Shown here: positions 37,386-45,458 of the stretch, piece after piece
How the letters are laid out: every line of letters starts with the position of its first letter
How positions within the stretch are numbered: position 1 is the stretch's first letter
Source of the DNA: Lysobacteraceae bacterium
GTDB lineage: Bacteria > Pseudomonadota > Gammaproteobacteria > Xanthomonadales > Rhodanobacteraceae
Direction of reading: 5' to 3'
NCBI GenBank assembly: GCA_004143945.1
Contig: SEHB01000002.1
Location: forward strand, 611,300 to 675,299
Length of the DNA: 64,000 bases
Position numbers and translations under genes: made by a program
The notes under the pieces: generated by a model
Databases searched by the model: none
What the model was told of the DNA's origin: nothing
The model's input: only the letters and a program-made list of their open reading frames with translations

Positions 37386-37832
37386 TCAACCGCCGAGCTT
37401 GTGCTTGACCAGCATCGACACCTGGCCCATGTCCGCGCGGCCCGCGACCTGCGGCTTCACGAGCGCGACGACCTTGCCCATGTCCTTCGGGCTCGCCGCG
37501 CCGGACTCCGCAACGGCCTTCGTGACGATCGCCTCGATCTCGGCGGCCGAGAGCTGCGCGGGCAGGTAGGCCTGGATCACGCCGATCTCGAAGCGCTCGA
37601 TCGCGGCAAGGTCCTCGCGGTTCGCGGCTTCGTACTGCGTAACCGAGTCCTTGCGCTGCTTGAGCATCTTCTCGAGCACGGCCAGCACCTGCGCATCGTC
37701 GAGCTCGATGCGCTCGTCGACTTCGCGCTGCTTGATCGCCGCGTTGACGAGCCGGATCACGCCGAGGCGATCCTTCTCGCCGGACTTCATCGCGGCTTTC
37801 ATGTCGTCGGTGAGGCGGGCTTTGAGGGACAT
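37386..37832 (-). CDS. yqeY: YqeY/GatB-like domain protein
   Basis: 148 residues of the GatB_YqeY family: SLKARLTDDMKAAMKSGEKD at the N-terminus, then VIRLVNAAIKQREVDER and a C-terminal helical GatB-like tail (KDMGKVVALVKPQVAGRADM). The family is tRNA-amidotransferase-like, with unknown exact role, and is typically encoded between rpsU and dnaG as here. AAAGGT precedes the ATG at 37832; the frame stays open upstream into repeat DNA. Confidence 0.92.
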   Translation of the reverse strand: MSLKARLTDDMKAAMKSGEKDRLGVIRLVNAAIKQREVDERIELDDAQVLAVLEKMLKQRKDSVTQYEAANREDLAAIERFEIGVIQAYLPAQLSAAEIEAIVTKAVAESGAASPKDMGKVVALVKPQVAGRADMGQVSMLVKHKLGG

Positions 37833-37845
37833 GGCGCTACCTTTC

Positions 37846-37877
37846 GAGGGCTGAGGGCTGAGGGCCGAGGGCCGGGC
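37846..37877. repeat. GAGGGCT/GAGGGCC heptamer repeat upstream of yqeY
   Basis: The plus strand reads GAGGGCT-GAGGGCT-GAGGGCC-GAGGGCC-GGG, four near-identical heptamers in the 5' leader of yqeY. The same unit type is found at about 20409, 39318 and, reversed, 39419. Confidence 0.85.
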
Positions 37878-37903
37878 GGGAATGCCGGGCGGGCACGAAC
37901 GAC

Positions 37904-37934
37904 AAAAAGCCGGCATCGCTTGCGCGGTGCCGGC
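37904..37934 (-). terminator. Rho-independent terminator after rpsU
   Basis: On the minus strand GCCGGCA and TGCCGGC form a 7-bp stem around a 12-base loop, followed by five T. It lies between rpsU and yqeY and may reduce read-through into yqeY-hicBA-dnaG, as the classic rpsU-dnaG internal terminator does. Confidence 0.88.
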
Positions 37935-37984
37935 CGATGAACAGCCTCATCCGGTCGGCAGGCGCGGGCGCCTGCCTCGAGCGA

Positions 37985-38200
37985 TCAGTACAGGCGCTGG
38001 CGCTTGGTCACGTCGCGCGAAACGCGGCGAAGGTGACGCTTGACCGCGGCGGCGCGCTTGCGCTTGCGCTCCTGGGTCGGCTTTTCGTAGAACTCGCGCT
38101 TGCGGACCTCGGCGAGGACGCCGGCCTTTTCGCAGGTGCGCTTGAAGCGGCGCAGGGCAAATTCGAACGGTTCGTTTTCGCGGACTTTGACGCTGGGCAT
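37985..38200 (-). CDS. rpsU: 30S ribosomal protein S21
   Basis: 71 residues, the standard S21 length, starting [20 protein letters not shown] and ending RQRLY with a very basic C-terminal half. S21 helps initiation by promoting mRNA base-pairing with 16S rRNA. It is the first gene of the rpsU-yqeY-hicBA-dnaG transcription unit and is divergent from tsaD by 58 bases. Confidence 0.97.
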   Translation of the reverse strand: MPSVKVRENEPFEFALRRFKRTCEKAGVLAEVRKREFYEKPTQERKRKRAAAVKRHLRRVSRDVTKRQRLY

Positions 38201-38247
38201 GGAATCTCCGGGTGGCTTTCCGGCCGGGGCTGTCGGCCGAGCCGTGT

Positions 38248-38277
38248 ATTCTATCGTGATGAATGCGCCGATTGCAA
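38248..38277 (-). promoter_or_regulatory. Candidate sigma70 promoter for rpsU operon
   Basis: On the minus strand TTGCAA (38272-38277), an 18-base spacer and TAGAAT (38248-38253) lie about 48 bases before the rpsU ATG. The -35 overlaps the first codons of the divergent tsaD. On the plus strand TATTCT (38247-38252) could serve tsaD, giving an almost leaderless message. Confidence 0.45.
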
Positions 38278-39335
38278 AACCGGGTTCCGCCGCCGGCAGC
38301 GGCCGTACCGGACCCGTGCTCGGGGTCGAAACCTCCTGCGACGAGACCGGCGTGGCGGTCTACGACCCCGTCCGCGGCCTGCTCGCGCACACGCTCTACA
38401 GCCAGATCCGCATGCATGCGGACTACGGCGGCGTGGTGCCCGAACTCGCCTCGCGCGACCACGTGCGCAAGCTGCTGCCGCTTCTGCGCGAAACCCTGCG
38501 CGCCGCCGGCATCGGCCTCGCCGACCTCGGCGGGGTCGCCTATACCGCGGGCCCGGGCCTCGTCGGCGCGCTGCTGGTCGGCGCGACCACCGCGCGGTCG
38601 CTGGCCTGGGCACTCGGCGTGCCCGCGATCGGCGTCCACCACATGGAAGGGCACCTGCTCGCGCCGCTGCTCGAACCCGACCCGCCGGCGCCGCCGTTCG
38701 TCGCGCTGCTGGTCTCGGGCGGCCATTCGATGTTGATCGAGGTCGCCGCGATCGGTGACTATCGGTTGCTCGGCGACACGCTCGACGACGCGGCGGGTGA
38801 AGCGTTCGACAAGACCGCCAAACTCATGGACCTTCCGTATCCCGGCGGTCCCGCGCTCGCGGCGTTGGCCGGGCAGGGTCGCGCGGGCGCGTTCCGCTTC
38901 GCGCGACCGATGACCGACCGCCCCGGCCTCGACTTCAGCTTCTCGGGGCTCAAGACCCAGGTCATGCTCGCGTGGCAGGGCAGCGACCGCTCCGACCAGA
39001 CGCGTGCCGACATCGCGCGCGCGTTCGAGGAGGCGATCGTCGAAACGCTCGTGATCAAGTGCCGGCGCGCGCTTGCCGCGACCGGCGCGCGCACGCTCGT
39101 CGTTGCAGGCGGCGTCGGCGCCAATCGCAACCTGCGCGCGCAACTCGCCGAGGCCGGTGCACGCGAAGGCTTCCGCGCCAGCTTCCCGCGCCTCGAGTTC
39201 TGCACCGACAACGGCGCGATGATCGCGCTCGCCGGTGCACTGCGCCTCGCCGCAGGCCAGGACGAGTCGACCGCGATCGAAGTCCATCCGCGCTGGGACC
39301 TCGCTTCGCTCGAAGCGCTGAGGGCCGAGGGCTGA
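38259..39335 (+). CDS. tsaD: tRNA N6-adenosine threonylcarbamoyltransferase TsaD
   Basis: 358 residues of the Kae1/TsaD ASKHA fold. [17 protein letters not shown] opens the domain; [12 protein letters not shown] holds the metal-binding His pair; [11 protein letters not shown] and [10 protein letters not shown] are nucleotide-site blocks. It transfers threonylcarbamoyl to A37 of ANN-decoding tRNAs with TsaB/TsaE. The ATG at 38259 gives an N-terminus of about 15 extra residues before the fold. The last residues and TGA come from GAGGGCC/GAGGGCT repeat DNA (LRAEG), an apparently repeat-modified C-terminus. Confidence 0.95.
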   Translation: MNAPIAKPGSAAGSGRTGPVLGVETSCDETGVAVYDPVRGLLAHTLYSQIRMHADYGGVVPELASRDHVRKLLPLLRETLRAAGIGLADLGGVAYTAGPGLVGALLVGATTARSLAWALGVPAIGVHHMEGHLLAPLLEPDPPAPPFVALLVSGGHSMLIEVAAIGDYRLLGDTLDDAAGEAFDKTAKLMDLPYPGGPALAALAGQGRAGAFRFARPMTDRPGLDFSFSGLKTQVMLAWQGSDRSDQTRADIARAFEEAIVETLVIKCRRALAATGARTLVVAGGVGANRNLRAQLAEAGAREGFRASFPRLEFCTDNGAMIALAGALRLAAGQDESTAIEVHPRWDLASLEALRAEG

Positions 39336-39446
39336 GGGCTGGGCGCAGGTCGATCACGCGTCTCGCTACACTGTCCGCATCGCGCAAGCACCATGCCACC
39401 CTCGCATACGCTATTTCCCTCAGCCCCCAGCCCTCAGCCCTCCCAA
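39318..39446. repeat. GAGGGCT repeats facing each other around the tsaD-folB spacer
   Basis: The left arm (39318-39343) reads GCTGAGGGCCGAGGGCTGAG; the right arm (39419-39445) reads CCTCAGCCCCCAGCCCTCAG, the reverse complement type. The arms could pair across about 75 bases. The left arm is partly inside the tsaD coding sequence and the right arm ends at the folB ATG. Confidence 0.85.
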
Positions 39447-39805
39447 TGGACCTCGTTTTCATCGAAGACCTGCGCATCGAAACCATCATCGGGATCTACG
39501 ACTGGGAGCGCACCACGCGCCAGGTCGTCGCGCTCGACATCGAGATGGCCTTCGACAACACGCGCCCGGCCGCGAGCGACCGCATCGAGGACACGCTCGA
39601 CTACAAGGCGGTGTCCAAGCGCCTGATCGCGTTCGTCGGCGAATCGCATTTCGAACTCGTGGAGACGCTCGCGGAACGCTGCGCCGCATTGATTCGCGAG
39701 GAGTTCGGCGTCGCGTGGTTGCGCCTGAAGCTCTCCAAGCCTGGTGCGGTCACGGGTTCGCGCGCAGTCGGCGTGCTCATCGAGCGCGGCACGCGTTCGA
39801 GCTGA
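39446..39805 (+). CDS. folB: Dihydroneopterin aldolase
   Basis: 119 residues, typical FolB length. VFIEDLRIETIIGIYDWER is the N-terminal signature, DYKAVSKRLIAF and FELVETLAERCAALI follow with the substrate-binding Glu, and VRLKLSKPGAV-type sequence (LRLKLSKPGAVTGSRAVGV) ends the domain. It cleaves dihydroneopterin to 6-hydroxymethyl-dihydropterin in folate synthesis. The next gene, folK, uses its product. The ribosome binding site is obscured by CCCTCCCA repeat DNA just upstream. Confidence 0.93.
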   Translation: MDLVFIEDLRIETIIGIYDWERTTRQVVALDIEMAFDNTRPAASDRIEDTLDYKAVSKRLIAFVGESHFELVETLAERCAALIREEFGVAWLRLKLSKPGAVTGSRAVGVLIERGTRSS

Positions 39806-39860
39806 GCGCAGGCCGAAGGCCGGAGTCGAAGGGCACGCCCACGCAATCATCAGGAGCTCC

Positions 39861-40349
39861 ATGTCCCGCGCCTGGCTCAGCCTTGGTTCCAACCTCGAAC
39901 CCGAACGCCACCTGCGCGCGGCGCTCGCGGAACTGCGCGCGCAGTTCGGCGCAATCGTCGCGTCGCACGCCTACCGCTTTCCCGCGGTCGGATTCGAGGG
40001 GCCGGAGTTCATCAATCTCGCGGTCGGCATCGACACCGATCTCGAGCCACGCGCGCTCGATGCGTGGCTGCACGCGCTCGAAGACCGCCATGGCCGCCGC
40101 CGCGACGTGCCGCGTTACTCGAGTCGCACGCTCGACGTCGACATCGTGCTGTTCGACGATCGCATCGTCGATGGCCCCGGCCACCTCGAGATCCCGCGCC
40201 GCGAACTCGCCGAGGCGTTCGTGCTGAAGCCGCTCGCCGAGATCGCGCCGCAGGTCCGCGAGCCGCGCTCGCGGCGTACGCTTTCCGAACTCTGGGAGGC
40301 CTCGCGCGACCGCGCGACGCCATTCGAACGCGTCGAACTCGACGACTGA
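39861..40349 (+). CDS. folK: 6-hydroxymethyl-7,8-dihydropterin pyrophosphokinase
   Basis: 162 residues. AWLSLGSNLEPERHLRAAL, FINLAVGIDTDL and the metal/ATP motif RTLDVDIVLFDDR are FolK hallmarks; HLEIPRRELAEAFVLKPLAEI completes the C-terminal part. It pyrophosphorylates hydroxymethyl-dihydropterin after FolB. CAGGAG stands about six bases before the ATG at 39861. Convergent with the pteridine reductase-like gene, stops three bases apart. Confidence 0.95.
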   Translation: MSRAWLSLGSNLEPERHLRAALAELRAQFGAIVASHAYRFPAVGFEGPEFINLAVGIDTDLEPRALDAWLHALEDRHGRRRDVPRYSSRTLDVDIVLFDDRIVDGPGHLEIPRRELAEAFVLKPLAEIAPQVREPRSRRTLSELWEASRDRATPFERVELDD

Positions 40350-40352
40350 GCG

Positions 40353-41099
40353 CTACGACGCGATCGCGCGTCCGCCATCGACGCGCAGGATCTCGCCGGT
40401 TACGTAAGGCGCATCGCGCAGCAGCCAGAGCACCGCACCCGCGACGTCGGCGGGCGTGCCGATCCGCGCGAGCGGCGTGCGCGCCACCAGGTGCGCGCGT
40501 TCGTCTTCGTCCTTGCCGGCTTCCGGCCACAGCACCGCACCCGGCGCGACCCCGTTGACACGCACGTCGGGCGCGAGTTCGAGCGCGAGCGCGCGCGTCG
40601 CCATCGCGAGCGCGGCCTTCGCCATGCAGTACACGCTGTGCTCGCGCAGCGGGCGATCGGCGTGGATGTCGACGAGGTTCACGATCGCGCCGCCGCGCGC
40701 GGCGAGGTGCGGCGCCGCGGCCTGCGCGAGGAACAGCGGCGCGCGCGCATTCGCGGCGAACAGGTCGTCCCACTGCGACGGCGTGATCGTGCCGATCGGC
40801 GTCGGATGGAAGGCCGAGGCGTTGTTGACGAGCGCATCGAGCCGACCGAAGCGCGCGAGCGCGGCATCCACGAGCTCGGGCAGGCAGTCCGCATCGGCGA
40901 GGTCGGCCTGCAGCGTGACCGTGCTTTCGGGGCGCACGCGTTCGAGTTCCGCCGCGAGCGCATCGAGCTCGTCGCAGGAGTTGCGGCAGTGCAGGGCAAG
41001 GTCGTAGCCGCCCGCGTGCAGCGTGCGCGCGATCGTCGCGCCGATGCGCCGCGCGGCCCCGGTGACGAACGCGACCGGTCGTGGATTGGCTGGCATCAT
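40353..41099 (-). CDS. Pteridine reductase-like short-chain dehydrogenase (FolM/PTR1-like)
   Basis: 248 residues of the SDR fold. FVTGAARRIGATIARTLH has the TGxxxRxG variant typical of PTR1/FolM-type pteridine reductases; the NNAS motif and the catalytic Tyr-x3-Lys in HSVYCMAKAAL are present. Position beside folB-folK supports a role in reducing dihydrofolate or dihydromonapterin with NADPH. The double ATG (41099, 41096) follows GAGGGCCGCGAG. A general SDR of other specificity cannot be ruled out. Confidence 0.82.
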   Translation of the reverse strand: MMPANPRPVAFVTGAARRIGATIARTLHAGGYDLALHCRNSCDELDALAAELERVRPESTVTLQADLADADCLPELVDAALARFGRLDALVNNASAFHPTPIGTITPSQWDDLFAANARAPLFLAQAAAPHLAARGGAIVNLVDIHADRPLREHSVYCMAKAALAMATRALALELAPDVRVNGVAPGAVLWPEAGKDEDERAHLVARTPLARIGTPADVAGAVLWLLRDAPYVTGEILRVDGGRAIAS

Positions 41100-41237
41100 C
41101 TCGCGGCCCTCGCTTCCTTCCCATGCGCGCGCCGGCGCGGGCCGGTTCGACGCGGACCATGCACCCGCGCGCCGAGCGCCGGGTTATGCTGGCCTTCCAC
41201 TTCCGAGAGTGCCGCAGAACGCCGCGGCGGACCAGCC

Positions 41238-42410
41238 CTGAGCACCGACCTGCCCGAGCCCGATGCCGACGAACGCGCGCACAGCGCCGCCCTCGAAGCG
41301 CTGATCCGCAACGAGATCGCGGCGGCGGGGCCGATGCCGTTCGCGCGCTACATGGAGCTCGCGTTGTACGCGCCGGGGCTCGGTTACTACAGCGCCGGCC
41401 GCACCAAGTTCGGCGCGGCGGGCGACTTCGTCACCGCGCCCGAACTCGGCTCGCTGTTCGCGCGCTGCATCGCGCGCGCGCTCGCACCGACGTTGCGCGA
41501 CCTCGGCGGGCAGGCCGACTTCCTCGAGATCGGCGGCGGCAGCGGCGCGTTCGCGGTCGCGGCGCTGCGCGAACTGGCCGCGCAGGACGCGCTGCCACGA
41601 CGCTTCCTCGTGCTCGAACCCAGCGCCGACCTCGCGTCGCGCCAGCGAGAACGCGTTGCGGCCGAACTTCCGGCCGCGCTCGCCGAGCGCGTCGAATGGA
41701 TCCCGCGCCCGCCACCCGAACCCTGGCGCGGCGTGCTGTTCGCGAACGAAGTCGTCGATGCGCTGCCAACCACGCGCTTCACGCTGCGCGAAGGCGAGGT
41801 GCACGAGGAACACATCGCACACGAACGCGACCGGCTCGTGCGCGTCGATCGCCCGGCCGACCTGCTCGTGTCGAACGCGGTGCGCCACCTCGAGCGCGTG
41901 CTCGGGCGCGGGTTCGAAGACGGCTACCGCTCCGAGGTGCTGCCGCAGCTGCCGTACTGGCTGCAGGCGGTCGCTGGAACGCTCGAGCAGGGCGCGATGC
42001 TGTTCGTCGACTACGGCTATCCGCGTCGCGAGTACTACCTGCCCGAACGCAACGACGGCACGCTCGTGTGCCACTACCGCCACCGCGCGCACGGCGATCC
42101 GCTGCTGTGGCCCGGCCTCGTCGACATCACCGCGTTCGTCGATTTCACCGCGCTCGCCGAAGCCGGCGTCGGCGCGGGCTTCGATTTCGTCGGCTACGCG
42201 CCGCAGGGCCAGTTCCTGTTGTCGAGCGGGCTGCTCGACCTCGTCGATGATGCCGCCGACGGCGTCGAACGCGTGCGCCACACCGCCGAGATCAAGCGAC
42301 TGACCCTGCCCGGCGAGATGGGCGAACGCTTCCAGGCGATCGCGTTCGCGCGCGGCGCGCGCGACGTGCTGCCGGGCCTGCGCGCGTTCGACCTCTCACA
42401 CCGCCTGTAG
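41238..42410 (+). CDS. MidA/NDUFAF7-family SAM-dependent methyltransferase
   Basis: About 390 residues of the COG1565 family: MPFARYMELALYAPGLGYY, GDFVTAPELGSLFARCIARAL, the SAM-binding FLEIGGGSGAFA, and LFANEVVDALP. In mitochondria NDUFAF7 methylates an arginine of a complex I subunit; the bacterial role is less certain. Homology begins around ALIRNEI, yet no ATG, GTG or TTG is in frame before it. The CTG at 41238 is the best available start; the first ATG (41334) would remove conserved sequence. The TAG stop lies in TGTAGGAGC repeat DNA. Confidence 0.85.
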   Translation: MSTDLPEPDADERAHSAALEALIRNEIAAAGPMPFARYMELALYAPGLGYYSAGRTKFGAAGDFVTAPELGSLFARCIARALAPTLRDLGGQADFLEIGGGSGAFAVAALRELAAQDALPRRFLVLEPSADLASRQRERVAAELPAALAERVEWIPRPPPEPWRGVLFANEVVDALPTTRFTLREGEVHEEHIAHERDRLVRVDRPADLLVSNAVRHLERVLGRGFEDGYRSEVLPQLPYWLQAVAGTLEQGAMLFVDYGYPRREYYLPERNDGTLVCHYRHRAHGDPLLWPGLVDITAFVDFTALAEAGVGAGFDFVGYAPQGQFLLSSGLLDLVDDAADGVERVRHTAEIKRLTLPGEMGERFQAIAFARGARDVLPGLRAFDLSHRL

Positions 42411-42524
42411 GAGCCCGCCCTGCGGGAGATCCGTAGGAGCCCACCCTGTGGGCGATCCGCGCAGGAAACCGGTTATCCGCGGGTATTCGGATTCCCGCGA
42501 TCGCGCACAGGGTGCGCTCCTACG
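42406..42524. repeat. TGTAGGAGC-type REP cluster between two convergent genes
   Basis: Two direct units at 42406-42455 (TGTAGGAGCCCGCCCTGCGG and CGTAGGAGCCCACCCTGTGG, each ending GATCCG-like) face an inverted unit near 42497-42523 (GCGATCGCGCACAGGGTGCG then CTCCTACG). The stop TAG of the methyltransferase is in the first unit and the stop TAG of cca (minus strand) in the inverted one. Confidence 0.9.
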
Positions 42525-43749
42525 CGAGATCGCGTGGCAGCGCCGCGATCGCGCGCACGCGCGCATCGCGCATCGCGTCTCCGATCGCAGGGCCCTGCAA
42601 GCCGCGCGCAGTGAATTCGGATGCATCGATCGCACGCGCGGACGCGTGCGCCGCAGCGAGGAACGTCGCCTGTGGATAGGCGGCGTCCTCGTGACCGAGG
42701 CGACCCCGCTTGTCCGCCTCGCAGGCGAGCAGGAACCGCCGCACGCGTTCGGGTCGGCGGAACGCATCGAGCCGCTCGAGCAGTTCGAGCACGGTCTTCG
42801 GCCGTAGCTCGAGCGCGCGATGCGCCTCGAGGTGGTGGCGGCACACAAGCACCGACAGGGCCGCATGCTCGGCCGGCACACGCAGCCGCTCGTTGAGGCC
42901 GCGCAGCGGCGCGACGCCGTTGTGTTCATGGCGCAGGTGGCGCGGCAATTCGTCTTTCGGCGTCAGTGCCTTGCCGAGGTCGTGCGTGAGTGCGCACCAG
43001 CCGACGAGGTCGTCGCCCGGCGCGAGCCGCGCAGCCATGTCGAGCACCATCTCGACATGCACGCCGGTGTCGACCTCCGGGTGGTATTCGGCGCGCTGCG
43101 GCACGCCGTACAGCGCATCGACCTCGGGAAACACGATCGCGAGCGCGCCGCACGCGCGCAGCGCGCGCACGAATGCAGCCGGGGATCGCTCGCCGAGCGC
43201 GCGTCGCGTCTCCGCCCACACGCGCTCCGGCACGAGGTGGTCGACCTCGCCGTCCTCGACCATGCGCCGCATCAGCGCGACGGTCTCGTCCGCGATCGTG
43301 AACCCGAGCGGCGCGAAGCGCGCCGCGAAGCGCGCGACGCGCAGCACGCGCACCGGGTCTTCCGCGAACGCAGGGGAGACATGCCGCAGCACGCGCGCCT
43401 TGAGATCCGCACGGCCGCCGAACGGATCGACGATGGCGCCGTCCGCGGCCTCGGCCATCGCATTGATCGTGAGGTCGCGCCGCTCGAGATCCTGTTCCAG
43501 CGTGACCGAGGGATCGGCCTGGAACGCAAAGCCGTGGTAGCCGCGACCGGTCTTGCGCTCGGTGCGCGCGAGCGCGTACTCCTCGGCGCTGCCCGGATGC
43601 AGGAACACCGGAAAATCCTTGCCGACGGGCCGGTAACCGAGTGCGACCAGGTCCTCGGGACGCGCCCCGACCACGACGTGGTCGCGGTCGACGACCTCGA
43701 GGCCGAGCAGCTTGTCGCGGACCGCGCCGCCGACCAGGTAGATCTCCAT
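42520..43749 (-). CDS. cca: Multifunctional CCA tRNA nucleotidyltransferase with HD domain
   Basis: 409 residues, the E. coli-type length. The nucleotidyltransferase head has [20 protein letters not shown] and [10 protein letters not shown] with its carboxylates. The tail has an HD phosphohydrolase motif ([14 protein letters not shown]). It adds and repairs the tRNA 3' CCA and probably has phosphatase/phosphodiesterase activity. The start ATG at 43749 precedes the signature directly. The stop TAG is part of a TGTAGGAGC-type repeat arm. Confidence 0.95.
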   Translation of the reverse strand: MEIYLVGGAVRDKLLGLEVVDRDHVVVGARPEDLVALGYRPVGKDFPVFLHPGSAEEYALARTERKTGRGYHGFAFQADPSVTLEQDLERRDLTINAMAEAADGAIVDPFGGRADLKARVLRHVSPAFAEDPVRVLRVARFAARFAPLGFTIADETVALMRRMVEDGEVDHLVPERVWAETRRALGERSPAAFVRALRACGALAIVFPEVDALYGVPQRAEYHPEVDTGVHVEMVLDMAARLAPGDDLVGWCALTHDLGKALTPKDELPRHLRHEHNGVAPLRGLNERLRVPAEHAALSVLVCRHHLEAHRALELRPKTVLELLERLDAFRRPERVRRFLLACEADKRGRLGHEDAAYPQATFLAAAHASARAIDASEFTARGLQGPAIGDAMRDARVRAIAALPRDLA

Positions 43750-43809
43750 CGTTTCGGCGTACCCTGTTGCGTGCGGGCATTGTGCCAGCGATCACGGGGA
43801 GGGATGGCG

Positions 43810-44280
43810 ATGCGCACGGCGACCTTCGCAACGATGCTGCTGCCGCTGCTGCTCGCGAGCGCGTGCGCGAATGCGCCGCGGACGCGCGCCCACGCGCCGC
43901 CTCCGGACGCGGCCGCTGCCGCGACCACGCTGCTCTACGACGACCTCGGCGGCACCGCCGGCATCGAACGCGTCGTCGACGCGACGCTCGCGATCGTGCA
44001 CGCCGATCCGCACATCAACCTGTTCTTCGAGAACTCCGACATCCCCGACCTGCGCCGCCTGCTCGTCGAGCAGATCTGCGCCGCGAGCGGCGGCCCCTGC
44101 GAATACACCGGCCGCACGATGGAGGAAGCGCACAGCGGCATGGGCCTCACCGACGAGGACTTCGACCGCTTCGTCGCCGATCTCGTCGCCGCGATGGACG
44201 GGCTCGCGGTGCCGAAGCCGCTGCAGCAACGCCTGCTCGCATTGCTCGGGCCGATGCGGCCGGAGATCGTGGGCCAGTAG
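43810..44280 (+). CDS. Exported group I truncated haemoglobin, probable lipoprotein
   Basis: 156 residues. A signal sequence (TATFATMLLPLLLASACANA) with a possible lipobox (ASAC) precedes a truncated globin: TLLYDDLGGTAGIERVVDATL, FFENSD, LVEQICAASGGPCEYTGRTMEEAHSGMGL (proximal His in EAHSG), DFDRFVADLVAAMD. Group I trHbs bind O2 or NO; export to the periplasm as a lipoprotein is less common. ATG 43804 is too close to the GGGGAGGG ribosome site, so 43810 was chosen. Divergent from cca. Confidence 0.85.
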   Translation: MRTATFATMLLPLLLASACANAPRTRAHAPPPDAAAAATTLLYDDLGGTAGIERVVDATLAIVHADPHINLFFENSDIPDLRRLLVEQICAASGGPCEYTGRTMEEAHSGMGLTDEDFDRFVADLVAAMDGLAVPKPLQQRLLALLGPMRPEIVGQ

Positions 44281-44346
44281 GCGCCTCTGTACTCGCGCGT
44301 TCGATGCGCCCCATCGCGCGCACCGCGAATGGCGGAGGTGAGCAGC

Positions 44347-44433
44347 GAGCCGGCCGCGCTGCGTGCGTCCAGCCTGCACGGCGGAAGGTGTGCCCCTGTA
44401 GGCTGGACGACCGACGGTCGGCCGGCGCTTTTC
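44347..44433. repeat. REP-like inverted repeat, relative of 30991-31076
   Basis: CGTCCAGCCTGCA (44366-44378) and TGTAGGCTGGACG (44397-44409) are near-perfect reverse complements; GCCGGCCGCGCT lies outside left and GGCCGGCGCTTTTC outside right. The same words occur at 30991-31076 with arms in the opposite arrangement. It lies in a 217-base spacer between convergent genes, with no gene seen. Confidence 0.9.
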
Positions 44434-44497
44434 TATCCCGCAGCACCGGACCGGCCGCGTGCTGTGCGCAGGGCGAAGACCGAGCCCGATTTGCTCC

Positions 44498-45400
44498 TCA
44501 GCCCTCGTCGGCGAGTAGCCGCGGCACCACCACCTCCATCGGCGTCGCGACGATGCCGAGCGCGCCGAGTCCGTCGCTGCGCGCGATCGAGTCGGTGCCG
44601 AGCGAGCGGAAGTTGTCGCGCGAGATCGGTTTGCCTGGCAGCCATTCGCCGACGCGCGCCTGCAGCGCGCCGAGCGGGTCGGGCAACGCGATGATCCAGC
44701 GGCGCCGATGGGTCATGCGCGCAGTCCAGCGCACAAGCTCGCCGAGCGCGATCGAGCGCGGCCCGCCGAGCTCGAACACCTGGCCCGCGGTGCGTGGATG
44801 CACGAGCGCACGCGCGAACGCCTCGGCCACGTCGCCGACGTAGACCGGCTGGAACATCGCGCCCGCGCGCGCGAGCGGTAGTACCGGCGCGATGCGCAGC
44901 AGCGACGCGAAACGGAAGAACAGGCCGTCGCCGGGCCCGAAGATCACTGACGGGCGGAAGATCGTCCACGCCAGCGGCGAGCCCTGCACGATGCGGTCCG
45001 CCTCGCCGCGCGTCCTGAGGTAATGGCTCGCGCCTTCGCCCGCGCGCAGCGCGCTCATCTGCAACAGGCGCGGCACGCCCGTCGCGATGCACGACTCAAC
45101 CAGGCTGCGCGTGAGTTCGACATGGGCCTTGCGGAAACCGCTGCCGTCGCTGCCGCGTTCGTTGAGGATGCCGACGAGGTTGATCGCCGCGTCCGCGCCG
45201 TCGAGGCGGCTGCGCAACGCGACCGGATCATGCACGTTCGCATTGACCACGCGCACGCCGGGCAGCACCGACAGTTCACGGTGCGTGTCGCGGTTGCGCG
45301 AGAGCACCGTGATCCGATGCCCGTCGCGGTGGAGGCGCGGAACCAGGTGGCGACCGACGAAACCGGTGCCGCCGAGGATCACGATGTGGCCAGGTTTCAT
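44498..45400 (-). CDS. NDUFA9-like NAD(P)-binding protein (atypical SDR)
   Basis: 300 residues. IVILGGTGFVGRHLVPRLH is the Rossmann nucleotide-binding start; INLVGILNE, FRPSVIFGPGDGLFFRFASLL and MFQPVYVGDVAEAFARAL match the complex I NDUFA9/NmrA-like subgroup of extended SDRs. No active-site YxxxK is evident. Bacterial members have no firm role; ubiquinone or respiratory assembly has been suggested for eukaryotic relatives. The ATG at 45400 begins just before the fold; the frame runs open further up. Confidence 0.85.
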   Translation of the reverse strand: MKPGHIVILGGTGFVGRHLVPRLHRDGHRITVLSRNRDTHRELSVLPGVRVVNANVHDPVALRSRLDGADAAINLVGILNERGSDGSGFRKAHVELTRSLVESCIATGVPRLLQMSALRAGEGASHYLRTRGEADRIVQGSPLAWTIFRPSVIFGPGDGLFFRFASLLRIAPVLPLARAGAMFQPVYVGDVAEAFARALVHPRTAGQVFELGGPRSIALGELVRWTARMTHRRRWIIALPDPLGALQARVGEWLPGKPISRDNFRSLGTDSIARSDGLGALGIVATPMEVVVPRLLADEG

Positions 45401-45458
45401 GCAGGACCCCGCGTCAGCGCCGCATACGCGCCGACGCGGTGCACGCATGCGGCGCGAT

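Noticed and set aside
37904..37934. Candidate riboswitch or leader between rpsU and yqeY
   Set aside because: The stem and T run are fully explained as a rho-independent terminator; no further conserved structure was seen.
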